A DNA stretch of 46,556 nucleotides. Origin: an uncultured Bacilli bacterium. Its GTDB lineage: Bacteria; Bacillota_I; Bacilli_A; RF39; UBA660. The notes under the pieces are model-generated. The model was not told the origin of the DNA. It was given only the letters and a program-made list of their open reading frames with translations, and did no database searches. Position numbers and translations under genes: made by a program. Positions 6,488 through 15,045 of the stretch are shown piece after piece. The stretch's first letter is position 1. Each line of letters starts with the position of its first letter. The stretch is taken from NCBI GenBank assembly GCA_934190785.1, contig CAKPTA010000006.1, forward strand, positions 1-46,556. Reading direction: 5' to 3'.

Positions 6488-8527
6488 TTAATTATTTGCT
6501 TCTTCTTTATTACTCTTCATATCAAGAGTTGCTTCATTAATTGCATCATCAATTGTTTTAATACCATCCATAATCATGCTATATCCAATAGCAGCTCCAA
6601 ATCCATGGGATAAATCTTTAAATTCTTTATTTAATTTACGAATATAAGAAACAACTTGTTTTTCTTCATAAGAAACTAAATATATTAAAAACTCATTTCC
6701 ATTTGTACGAATAATTTCAGAATTTTCAATTTGGGATTTAATTAGTATATTAGCAGCCTCTGCAATAACTCTATCCCCTTCTTCATGACCATAATTATCA
6801 TTAATATAAGCAACATTGTTTAAATCAATAATAATTATACTTTGTGGATAAATTTCACTCTCATCCCAAGAAGCCATTGAATCATTTAAATAATTACGAT
6901 TTTTTAAGGATGTTAACATATCAATATAACGTAACTTACTTTCACGTCCCATACCCTTTTTATGTTTTTTAGTATGAGTTTTACTATAAAGCAATACACC
7001 AAACGAAATAAATAAAATCGCAACACCAGCTATTAAAATATAGAATGCTGTTGCATTAGATATTTTAACATTAAATGTTTTATAATTAACTTTATCTATA
7101 ATATCATTTTCATTCATAAATGATACATAGAAATTAAAATAATTTTTAAATAACATATTATCACTAATATCACGAATTACAAATGAATAATCATTTCCAG
7201 TTGTAGTTATATAGTCAAGCTTATATGATGCAAGTTTATTTCTTGAATATATCTCATAAGTTTTATAATCTAAAGCAATAATAGAATCACTATTTATCTT
7301 ATTTAATAAATCAGACATATTATTACAAAGAACAAGTTCTGCACCTTCATCTTTAAGTTCTTTAGCAACTTTAGATGACTTTATAACATATACTTTCTTA
7401 CCACGAAGTGATGATAAAGAATTAACTGTAATATGATTTGTAAGTGATGAGATAACAGCAACTTTCTCATTATATATAGATACAGTATTTACAACATCCA
7501 TATCATATTTTTTATTATCAGTTTGATCAAACATAAAATCGATTTTATTTTCATTAAAAGCTTTTGTCATTTCTTCTATACTACTAAATTCTTTATATTT
7601 TATATCAATATTAGCAGTTTTAGCAAATACCTTTATAATCTCTTTATTTGTGCCAACAAAACTTCCACCAACAGAAGCATCAAATGGTGCTACATCAACA
7701 AATCCATACGTATAACTTTTACTTCTGAACTTAGCATCATCTTGTTCACTTACATCGTTCATTGCAAAATAATGATCTGAAAAATATGAATTAAATAATG
7801 TTGTCATGTTATCATGACTCCATTTTTTATAATATTTTTCAATTATTTGATTAAGTTTTTTATTACTACCTAAATGTAATACTATGTACTTTTGCATTTC
7901 CGTTACATTATAGCTATTATAAAGAGTTCCAACCTTCGCTGTTTCTTTTAGGTAAATTGTTTTTGGAAGTAAAATTCCTCCTACCTCGTCACTTGCAAGT
8001 GCAGAAATCAATTTAGTAGCATCGCTATATGTTTTAAAAGATAAATTGCTATTTTCTTTTAAGTAATTATTAGCGTTTTCTAAATCACTTTCTAATACTC
8101 CAATTGTCATAGCTTTTATATCACTTAAAGCATTATATCTAACATTTTCTTTTGTTATTAATGAATAATAATCACTATATAATAGAATTTCACCCTTATT
8201 TACATTATCAACAACTTGGAAAGCATAATCACTAGGTACATCACTTCCAAGATTATATGATAGACCATTAAATTCAAGCCCAGTATCATCCTCTATTGAT
8301 TGAATTAAAGAAAAGAAAAGTCCATTACCTTCATAACTAAATACAGGAATATCATTAACAATACCTACATCAATAACATTATTTTTATTATCTTCAATCC
8401 ATTTCTTATCAACAATTGTTAAAGCTGACTTTTGATCTTGCTTAATGAAAAAGAAATAAAATCCAAATCCAGATAAAATTAAAGCAATAACAACCCCAAT
8501 AATAATTCCTATTCTCTTTTTATTCAT
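6488..8527 (-). CDS. Membrane sensor: two periplasmic binding-protein-like modules and a degenerate GGDEF domain
   Basis: A 679-residue protein. A membrane helix lies at about 6-28, and an extracytoplasmic region (about 40-490) looks like two successive family 3 solute-binding modules, each with DVGIV or YGFVDVAPFDA-type starts. A second helix (about 505-525) leads to a GGDEF-type domain. The cytoplasmic domain keeps DLNNVAYINDNYGHEEGDR, but the active-site loop reads RTNGNEF, not R-x-GGDEF, so the metal-binding acidic residue is Asn. No RxxD inhibitory site is visible. It is therefore probably not an active diguanylate cyclase; it could bind GTP or signal by contact. ATG 8527 follows AGGTGG. 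It is co-transcribed with the upstream small membrane protein gene, 13 bases away. Confidence 0.85.
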   Translation of the reverse strand: MNKKRIGIIIGVVIALILSGFGFYFFFIKQDQKSALTIVDKKWIEDNKNNVIDVGIVNDIPVFSYEGNGLFFSLIQSIEDDTGLEFNGLSYNLGSDVPSDYAFQVVDNVNKGEILLYSDYYSLITKENVRYNALSDIKAMTIGVLESDLENANNYLKENSNLSFKTYSDATKLISALASDEVGGILLPKTIYLKETAKVGTLYNSYNVTEMQKYIVLHLGSNKKLNQIIEKYYKKWSHDNMTTLFNSYFSDHYFAMNDVSEQDDAKFRSKSYTYGFVDVAPFDASVGGSFVGTNKEIIKVFAKTANIDIKYKEFSSIEEMTKAFNENKIDFMFDQTDNKKYDMDVVNTVSIYNEKVAVISSLTNHITVNSLSSLRGKKVYVIKSSKVAKELKDEGAELVLCNNMSDLLNKINSDSIIALDYKTYEIYSRNKLASYKLDYITTTGNDYSFVIRDISDNMLFKNYFNFYVSFMNENDIIDKVNYKTFNVKISNATAFYILIAGVAILFISFGVLLYSKTHTKKHKKGMGRESKLRYIDMLTSLKNRNYLNDSMASWDESEIYPQSIIIIDLNNVAYINDNYGHEEGDRVIAEAANILIKSQIENSEIIRTNGNEFLIYLVSYEEKQVVSYIRKLNKEFKDLSHGFGAAIGYSMIMDGIKTIDDAINEATLDMKSNKEEANN

Positions 8528-8540
8528 ATGTACCACCTAA

Positions 8541-8993
8541 CTAATTATTACTCCATACAATAGATGTACTTGTTTTATGCTTATATCCAAACAAAGGATA
8601 TACTTCACTATTATTGTTAACTGAAGATAATATTATTTCTATATCATAATATTCTTTTTCTTTATCACTAAAATACTCCAAAGATTTATTAGCGTATTCT
8701 TTTGCAGTATCAACACCTACATCATCACTAACTTTAATTGTTATATTAATAAGTCTACCTTCCAAGTTATATTCAACACTATCTACACCATCTAAACCTT
8801 TTATATCTTTCTTTAAATTAGAAATTTGATCATCTTTAATTTTATAGTTTTCGATATTTTTTAGACGATTACCATATAAATTACCACTATAATTTGGAAT
8901 TAAAATACGTAAAAATACTACACCTAAAATTACCAACACAAGTAAAATTGAACAAACTATTGTCGTAAATTTATGTTCATGTATAAAGTTCAT
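8541..8993 (-). CDS. Small single-pass membrane protein, function unknown
   Basis: A 150-residue protein with one N-terminal helix (about residues 10-32) and an outside domain of about 115 residues. That domain alternates short charged helices and strands, with GLDGVDSVEYNLEGRLINITIKV as a recognisable strand pair. I do not recognise the family. It is the first gene of a two- or three-gene operon with the GGDEF-like sensor and probably yihY. A role as an envelope partner of that sensor is inference from position only. Confidence 0.75.
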   Translation of the reverse strand: MNFIHEHKFTTIVCSILLVLVILGVVFLRILIPNYSGNLYGNRLKNIENYKIKDDQISNLKKDIKGLDGVDSVEYNLEGRLINITIKVSDDVGVDTAKEYANKSLEYFSDKEKEYYDIEIILSSVNNNSEVYPLFGYKHKTSTSIVWSNN

Positions 8994-9017
8994 ACATTCA
9001 TCTCCATTCGTAAATTT

Positions 9018-9046
9018 ATTATACTATAAATTTATTCTTTTTTCAA
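9018..9046 (-). promoter_or_regulatory. Sigma-A promoter of the sensor operon
   Basis: TTGAAA (9046-9041), 17-base spacer, TATAAT (9023-9018). A 16-bp inverted repeat, ACGTAA-N4-TTACGT (9074-9089), lies 27 bases upstream of the -35 and could bind a regulator. Confidence 0.75.
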
Positions 9047-9106
9047 TCGCATAATAAAGTTTACAACCGTTTGACGTAAACCATTACGTTAATAGTATAT
9101 GCATAT

Positions 9107-9135
9107 AAAAAAAAGCTATCAACAAGTTGATAGCT
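9107..9135 (-). terminator. Terminator of the ABC/peptide operon
   Basis: A perfect 9-bp stem (9114-9122 with 9127-9135) with a four-base loop, then seven or more T on the minus strand. It lies just after the 23-codon peptide gene. Confidence 0.9.
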
Positions 9136-9141
9136 AACATA

Positions 9142-9213
9142 TTATCTATGACTTAAATATCCATGAATATTTACTAAAATTGCAAATATAACTAATAAGA
9201 AAATAACACTCAT
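9142..9213 (-). CDS. 23-residue hydrophobic membrane peptide
   Basis: An open frame of 23 codons starts one base after the stop of the ABC permease and ends before the operon terminator. It reads MSVIFLLVIFAILVNIHGYL and ends LSHR, a single membrane helix with a basic tail. A GAGAGG ribosome-site-like run lies in the end of the permease gene. Translational coupling to the permease is likely. Its position suggests a small subunit or regulator of the transporter, by analogy with other short membrane peptides. No homology can be claimed at this length. Confidence 0.55.
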   Translation of the reverse strand: MSVIFLLVIFAILVNIHGYLSHR

Positions 9214-9214
9214 A

Positions 9215-11794
9215 TTAAATATTTTCCTCTCTAATTGCCTCTAAAATATTTTCGTGTTTAATTTTACTTGATGCATACATCATCGTAATAAACACAATTA
9301 TAAATACAGCTACTGTTGCAATTAAAATACTATTCCATGGAATAATAAATTTATCACTAACTGCTATACCACCAAATGATTTATAAAGAAGATATACAAC
9401 AAAAATTGATACTGGTATGGAATAAAGCAGTGACTTAATTCCTACAAATAAACTTTCGAATGCTAAAATTTTATTAAATCCTTTTGGCGTAAGTCCCATA
9501 CTACGAAGCATAGCAAACTCTTTACGGCGTAAATTAATACTTGTATGAATTGTATTAAAAACAGAAGTAACACCTATTAAAGTAACTAAACTAATAAATC
9601 CATAAAGAAGAATTTTTACAACAATAATCATATTTTTATATAATTTAAGACTTTTATCAACATTAGTATAATAAATTCCATCATTTTCCTGTGCATAATT
9701 TTCTAAATATGCATCTAATTTACTGTAATCATGAGATTTAATATAAATAGTTGAATAAACATAATCATCATTTTCAATGTAAGATTTGAACATATCCTCG
9801 TTAACAATAACAACAATATAGTCATCATTAATTAATTCTTCTGTTCCCATAACACTAGCATCTATAAGCTTAAGATTAGAAATTTCACTGTCGCACACCT
9901 TATTACCTTCACCATCTTCAGAATCATACTTGTATTCACATAAAGAAATTTTTGATGGTATATCACTATATTTCTTTATATCATAGCTTTTTCTATTATT
10001 ATCACTATATATAGTTCCCTTAAATTTATTTAAAACAAATGCAGTATCACTATTCACATGAGCTTTGTTTTGTAAAGCGCGATATGTTTTATCATCAACA
10101 GATACTATTGCTAATCCTAGATCATCATAAGATTCATAATTCATAAGTTTTTTAAATTTATCATCGAACATATCTTTTATAAAAGAATTAGTTTCATAAT
10201 AAGAAAAATTGAGAACTGTATAATCATCTATACCATCCTGATTAATGATAGGATTAACTTTTTTAGATAAATCACTTCTATCTTTAGAGTTTACATTAAC
10301 CATTAAATTATATTCTGGCACATTAAGTACCTCAAGAGTACTAGTAAATCCATAATAAACAATTCCACTGAATGAAACAAATAAAACTATACTTATAAAA
10401 AGAGATAATATTGTAATTCTATATTTTTTCTTATTACGCTTAATATTTTTTAAAGCCAAATCTCCTTCTACACCAAAAAGATATTTAATAAACTTAGGTG
10501 TTTTAATTTTTTTGCTTTTTATTTTAATATCATCATTTTGTCTAATTGCCTCAATTGGTGTAACACGACTAGCACGAATAGCTGGTAAATAAGCAGATAT
10601 TATAATTGTAATTATCATAAATATTACAGGTATTATAATAAATGATGGATAAACTGCTAAAACTAAAGGAAAACTAAAGACATTTGAAATAAGCATATTT
10701 ACAAGAGCTAAAACACATCCAATTCCTATAAAACCACCTAGTACTCCAAGTGGAATTCCTATTATTCCAATTATAAATGCCTCAAAAAATACCGTTGTTC
10801 TAAGTTGTTTTTTTGTAGCTCCAATACTAGAAAATAACCCAAATTGTTTTTTTCTCTCCATTACTGATATTGCAAATGAATTATAAATAACAATAATACA
10901 GCCAATAGAAATTAAACATAAAACTATAATAATAGTGGCATAAAAAGATGACATATAATTATCAAATCTACTAATACCACTAAGTGATAAAAGAGAATCA
11001 TTAAATTCAAGTTCATCATAAATTGGCATCTTATCACTTGATATATTAACAAATCCTAATGAGGTTGCAATTGAATTACCATATTGATAAGACTTCTTAG
11101 GATTTTTAAAAGTTATAAGCATAGTATATTTAGAATCATTGGCTATATTATTATCTTTTGTAAAAATGCTATAACCAGCAGCTTCAAAGTACTCAATAAA
11201 ACTACGTTCTACGATTCCAACAACTTTATAACTTTTCAAAACAGTATCCCTGAGTTCTTCATGTCCCTCTTCATCATCATTGTAATAGTGATCATTGTCT
11301 ACTATTTCAAAATCATCTATATATCGCTTCCCAACCTCAAGATTAATGGTATCACCAACTTTTAAATCAATTCCACCATTTCTTTTAATATGATCAGATA
11401 TAACAACTTCTGTTTCATCTTTAGGTAATCTTCCCTCTTTTAAATTTAATTCATTTAAGAAAGCATCACCAGCAGAAACAATATGATAATAAGGTTTATA
11501 CTCATTCTTACTACCTGCTAAAGCAAACCCATCTGACTTATAATAAGTCGCACTAGATACATGAATATTTTTAGAAATAGCGCTAATATCACTACCCAAA
11601 ACAGAATTAATCGTTAAATGTTGACTACCATTATTACTAATAACAGTTTTAACCGTATTGTCTCTAACTGATGAAAAAAGTAGTCCTATTCCAACCATTA
11701 ATGCCGTTGATAAAATTACACCAACAATTGTAACAATAGTTCTTTTTTTGTTCATTGTAAGATGCTTAATCGTAAGCTTATTTAATATATTCAT
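9215..11794 (-). CDS. ABC transporter permease, FtsX/MacB type
   Basis: An 859-residue permease with two FtsX-like repeats. Helix 1 (about 19-42) is followed by a large outside domain (about 45-270) and three helices (about 280-405). A cytoplasmic link precedes a second helix, an outside domain (about 485-720) and three closing helices. Motifs such as GLFSSIGATKKQLR and AMLRSMGLTPKGF mark the cytosolic coupling helices typical of the family. The start overlaps the ATPase stop by four bases (ATGA), so translation is coupled. Relatives extrude peptides or drugs, or work on lipoproteins or cell-wall enzymes. A gene for an envelope-sensing two-component system lies upstream, which favours an antimicrobial-peptide or envelope-stress role. 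Confidence 0.9.
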   Translation of the reverse strand: MNILNKLTIKHLTMNKKRTIVTIVGVILSTALMVGIGLLFSSVRDNTVKTVISNNGSQHLTINSVLGSDISAISKNIHVSSATYYKSDGFALAGSKNEYKPYYHIVSAGDAFLNELNLKEGRLPKDETEVVISDHIKRNGGIDLKVGDTINLEVGKRYIDDFEIVDNDHYYNDDEEGHEELRDTVLKSYKVVGIVERSFIEYFEAAGYSIFTKDNNIANDSKYTMLITFKNPKKSYQYGNSIATSLGFVNISSDKMPIYDELEFNDSLLSLSGISRFDNYMSSFYATIIIVLCLISIGCIIVIYNSFAISVMERKKQFGLFSSIGATKKQLRTTVFFEAFIIGIIGIPLGVLGGFIGIGCVLALVNMLISNVFSFPLVLAVYPSFIIIPVIFMIITIIISAYLPAIRASRVTPIEAIRQNDDIKIKSKKIKTPKFIKYLFGVEGDLALKNIKRNKKKYRITILSLFISIVLFVSFSGIVYYGFTSTLEVLNVPEYNLMVNVNSKDRSDLSKKVNPIINQDGIDDYTVLNFSYYETNSFIKDMFDDKFKKLMNYESYDDLGLAIVSVDDKTYRALQNKAHVNSDTAFVLNKFKGTIYSDNNRKSYDIKKYSDIPSKISLCEYKYDSEDGEGNKVCDSEISNLKLIDASVMGTEELINDDYIVVIVNEDMFKSYIENDDYVYSTIYIKSHDYSKLDAYLENYAQENDGIYYTNVDKSLKLYKNMIIVVKILLYGFISLVTLIGVTSVFNTIHTSINLRRKEFAMLRSMGLTPKGFNKILAFESLFVGIKSLLYSIPVSIFVVYLLYKSFGGIAVSDKFIIPWNSILIATVAVFIIVFITMMYASSKIKHENILEAIREENI

Positions 11795-12474
11795 TTTCCT
11801 ACCCTCTCATCAGAAATGATTTTTCCATCTTCAATAGTAATAATTCTATCAGCATTAAGAGCCAAATCATGATCATGAGTAATCATAATAATAGTTTGAT
11901 TATATTTTTCATTAGATAATTTTAAAAGATCTATAATTTCCTTGCTAGATTTACTATCAAGATTTCCGGTTGGTTCATCTGCAAGCAAAAGTGATGGATG
12001 ATTCATAAGGGCTCTACCAATTGAAACACGTTGTTGTTGTCCTCCAGATAATTCATTTGGAAGATGATTAACTCTGTGCTCAAGTCCTAATATCTTAATT
12101 AATTCATCTAAGTATTCTAAATCTGGTTTTTTATTATCAAGAAGAAGTGGTAATGTCATGTTTTCTTTAACATTTAAAATTGGAATTAAATTATAAAATT
12201 GATAAATAAGACCAACTTGTCTTCTACGAAAAACAGCTAAATTTGTTTCATTTAACTTATATACATCCTCTCCTCCAACAAAAACTTTTCCACTTGTTGG
12301 GCGATCAACTCCGCCTAGAATATGTAAAAGAGTACTCTTACCACTTCCACTAGCTCCTACAATTGCAACAAATTCTCCTTTTTCAACAGAAAAATTAATG
12401 TTGTTTAAAGCTTCTACAAGCGTTTCTCCCTTACCATATGTTTTACATAAATTTTCAACTTTCAATATTTCCAT
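11791..12474 (-). CDS. ABC transporter ATP-binding protein, MacB/LolD type
   Basis: A 227-residue ATPase that powers the overlapping permease. It has Walker A GASGSGKST, a Q-loop in YQFYNLIP, signature LSGGQQQR, Walker B LLLADEPTGNLDS and the switch His in MITHDHD. All catalytic residues are present. The stop is TGA, overlapping the permease ATG; this shows that TGA is a stop in this genome. The gene has its own promoter region at 12498-12551, with a candidate response-regulator operator, behind the terminator of the DUF2207 gene. Confidence 0.93.
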   Translation of the reverse strand: MEILKVENLCKTYGKGETLVEALNNINFSVEKGEFVAIVGASGSGKSTLLHILGGVDRPTSGKVFVGGEDVYKLNETNLAVFRRRQVGLIYQFYNLIPILNVKENMTLPLLLDNKKPDLEYLDELIKILGLEHRVNHLPNELSGGQQQRVSIGRALMNHPSLLLADEPTGNLDSKSSKEIIDLLKLSNEKYNQTIIMITHDHDLALNADRIITIEDGKIISDERVGK

Positions 12475-12497
12475 AATAAACTCCTTTCAACAAATAC

Positions 12498-12551
12498 ATT
12501 ATATTAAATATATATGACATCTTAGTGACTTTAACTATGACAATTTTGTCA
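12498..12551 (-). promoter_or_regulatory. ABC operon promoter with response-regulator-like operator
   Basis: The -10 TATAAT lies at 12503-12498; the matching -35 position (ACTAAG) is poor. Upstream is the inverted repeat TGACAATTTTGTCA (12538-12551, plus-strand reading). Further TGAC half-sites begin at 12526 and 12515, giving a phase of 12 and 11 bases. Such spacing fits OmpR/PhoB-type regulators. Nearly the same 14-mer occurs at the response-regulator promoter (16986-16999). Confidence 0.65.
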
Positions 12552-12571
12552 CTATTATAATACCACAATAG

Positions 12572-12597
12572 AAAAAAATTCTCATCATGAGAATTTT
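12572..12597 (-). terminator. Terminator after the DUF2207 gene
   Basis: AAATTCTC and GAGAATTT arms with a short loop are followed on the minus strand by a T run (complement of the A run at 12572-12578). It separates the sensor/DUF2207 operon from the ABC operon. Confidence 0.75.
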
Positions 12598-12624
12598 CAT
12601 AAATATCATTTATATAATAATATA

Positions 12625-14997
12625 CTAGAAGCGTCCTCCGCCTCCTCCTCCACCAAAGGAACCACCACCTGATGAGAATCCTCCACCAGATCCAGAACCT
12701 GATGAATAATTATCACTATGTGCAGCTGCATAAGCACTTTGTGCTTGAGCATATGATGCATAAACTGAACTTGCAAGACAATCTGCAAGTCTTATATCAT
12801 AATAAATATCGCTAGGTATAGCGGGATCACTTACCTGTTCAAGTTTCATAGCATCCGCTACTTTTTTAGCACAACCAAACAAAGTTGCAAATACTAAATA
12901 CTTTTCCCACAAAGCAACTTCAATTGTATCTTTATCTTTAAATGAACCAAAATCATTCAAAAATCTCTTAATTGCACGCCACTTTTTATATTTAAGCGCA
13001 CCAAATTCAGTTCTCTTACTTGAGCACAATAACCAAACAAATAAGAAAATAGAAATCACTAAAATACCTAAATATAACCATATTGAACTATAATAAAATC
13101 CTTGCATAACACGAATAAAAATCATTTTATAAATACTTATAATACAAGCTATTAAATAAGTAATTTTAATAAAACTTTTTTTATAATCTTTTATTTTTGT
13201 TAGTCTATTTATAATAGCTTTAAATCCTTTAAAAATAATTAAATACATTAAATATATAAATAATAAGAAAAATGCAAGACCTGGAATAATAACAAACAAA
13301 ATAATAAATATATATACTATAGATGATATATCACTAGCTTTTCTTTTATTTTTACTTTTAACCTGACCATCTTGTTCATAAAACTTATTACTTTTAGCAA
13401 TATTTAAAGACATTTTTTGGTAACTATCCCACGTACTAATATATGAATCATAATTCTTTTTAGCTTGTTTTTTTATACATTTTGTTTCAATACTTTTTTT
13501 TCCATTAAAAATCATTTTAATAAGTTTTTCATATACAGGAGTTATCTTATCTGCAGCATCATTATTTAGTGTAAGTAAATAATTATTTTTAGATATCTTT
13601 TCAGCTGTAATAATTTTAAGTCTAATAAGATCAAGCATTGAAGCTGAAATAGCTTTATTATTAATTTTCTTATACATCAAATATGATACTGTTGTTGGAA
13701 TATAATCATCATCTATATCACGATAATATGTATAATTAAAATCAACCTTAGGATCACAAATATATTTATAATATGTATATAATCCTATTAAAATAATAAT
13801 AATTGCTAAAGTTATTCCTATAATATAATTTTTTTCTTCTAAGGAGTCTTCACTATCCATTACCATTTTTTTTACTTCTTCAAGATTAACAAGCAATTCT
13901 TTTTTTACATCTACATTATCAAGAATATCAATTTTTTCTTTCAACTCAATATAACTATCATAAGTTTTTAAGTCACGTGCATATTTTAAATAAGTACGTG
14001 CTTCCTCTTCTTCTTTTTCATCTAACTTTTCTTTTAAATATGTAAGTCTATCTAAATACTCACTTCTTATATCTTCGTCAGTTATCATATAAATGGAGTT
14101 TTTAGCTAATTCATATCCACTACGTGTTAAATATTTCTCAAAACTATTAAGATATTCATTGGCCTCGCTTATTTTTCTATTTTCATATTGTTCTCTTTCA
14201 TAATTTGCTTGCTCAGCTTTATCAGTTTCATATTTAATAATTTTATCAAGTGCATCTGTATTAGTTGTTTTAGTACTATTAGCTATTACATCTAAATCAA
14301 AAGTAGCTCTAATATCAACAGCACAATATGAATCTAAGCCTTGTAAAGTAAATTTAACAGTTTCTGAATTAATAATTTCAATATTACCATTTAATGGACC
14401 ATGAGCCCATGCTCTTACATCACTATTAGATGGAAGATGAAGTGTAATAACCATATTATCAACACTCTCAGTTAAACTATCACCAACAACATTCCATCCA
14501 ATTTCTCCAACATCATTATGTTTAATAGCTAAATTTTTTATTGTATATTTAATATAAAAAGCTTTATTACGTTTTGATGGATTATATATCAAAATATCCT
14601 TACCATAGGAAAGTGTATCTACTGTATAAACACCATATTTTCCTTTAGATGCTGATGAAACACTTTTAAAAATATCACCATCAATATTACTAAAATCAAA
14701 ATTACTATCAATGGAAAGCCCTCTAACTTCATTAATTTCAAGACCATCACCATTATGAATAGAACTTCCACCAAATGAAGTTGTATTTGGGTCAAAATCG
14801 TATAAAGAAGAATTTTTATAATAAATCTTTCTTTCAAATCCATTAAACTCACCATTCAAATTAAAATATTCTTGAACAACTAAATCACCCGTTTTAGTTA
14901 AACTAGCATCTATGTAATAATTCTCAATTCCATATGCTTTAACAAAAACAGGACAAAACATAATTAAGAATAAACATATAAATTTAAATTTTTTCAT
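12625..14997 (-). CDS. DUF2207 membrane protein with Gly-rich tail
   Basis: A 790-residue predicted membrane protein. It has a signal peptide (about 1-21), then a DUF2207 outside domain (about 22-240) beginning YGIENYYIDASL. A Glu/Lys-rich coiled-coil stretch (about 255-385) precedes a helix near 395-412 and a central cytosolic part. Two to four further helices lie at about 560-660. The tail after residue 765 is mostly Gly and Ser and ends GGGGGGGRF, a hallmark of these proteins. Function is unknown. It lies 48 bases after the histidine kinase gene with no clear terminator between, so it is probably expressed with the two-component system. Confidence 0.85.
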   Translation of the reverse strand: MKKFKFICLFLIMFCPVFVKAYGIENYYIDASLTKTGDLVVQEYFNLNGEFNGFERKIYYKNSSLYDFDPNTTSFGGSSIHNGDGLEINEVRGLSIDSNFDFSNIDGDIFKSVSSASKGKYGVYTVDTLSYGKDILIYNPSKRNKAFYIKYTIKNLAIKHNDVGEIGWNVVGDSLTESVDNMVITLHLPSNSDVRAWAHGPLNGNIEIINSETVKFTLQGLDSYCAVDIRATFDLDVIANSTKTTNTDALDKIIKYETDKAEQANYEREQYENRKISEANEYLNSFEKYLTRSGYELAKNSIYMITDEDIRSEYLDRLTYLKEKLDEKEEEEARTYLKYARDLKTYDSYIELKEKIDILDNVDVKKELLVNLEEVKKMVMDSEDSLEEKNYIIGITLAIIIILIGLYTYYKYICDPKVDFNYTYYRDIDDDYIPTTVSYLMYKKINNKAISASMLDLIRLKIITAEKISKNNYLLTLNNDAADKITPVYEKLIKMIFNGKKSIETKCIKKQAKKNYDSYISTWDSYQKMSLNIAKSNKFYEQDGQVKSKNKRKASDISSIVYIFIILFVIIPGLAFFLLFIYLMYLIIFKGFKAIINRLTKIKDYKKSFIKITYLIACIISIYKMIFIRVMQGFYYSSIWLYLGILVISIFLFVWLLCSSKRTEFGALKYKKWRAIKRFLNDFGSFKDKDTIEVALWEKYLVFATLFGCAKKVADAMKLEQVSDPAIPSDIYYDIRLADCLASSVYASYAQAQSAYAAAHSDNYSSGSGSGGGFSSGGGSFGGGGGGGRF

Positions 14998-15045
14998 CTA
15001 CACTCAACTCCACTATAATTACAGTATATCATATAAATCAAACTT

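Noticed and set aside
11791..11793. Mycoplasma-type code with TGA as Trp
   Set aside because: TGA ends the ABC ATPase gene in the usual ATGA overlap, and Trp is encoded by TGG throughout.
12625..12720. Short trinucleotide-like repeats that might be a satellite or CRISPR-like array
   Set aside because: They encode the Gly/Ser tail normal for DUF2207 proteins. There is no repeat-spacer pattern here or elsewhere in the window.
12606..12788. Open frame on the minus strand rich in His, Gln and Val
   Set aside because: It is the alternate frame of the Gly-rich codons at the end of the DUF2207 gene. No ribosome site, and the composition follows from the repeated GGN codons.
14078..14086. TGACGAA-type 0A-box-like sequences inside genes (here and near 1209 and 16945)
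   Set aside because: They are single loose matches in coding DNA or in a ribosome site, as expected by chance. Only the exact TGTCGAA at 1624-1630 sits in a suitable promoter.
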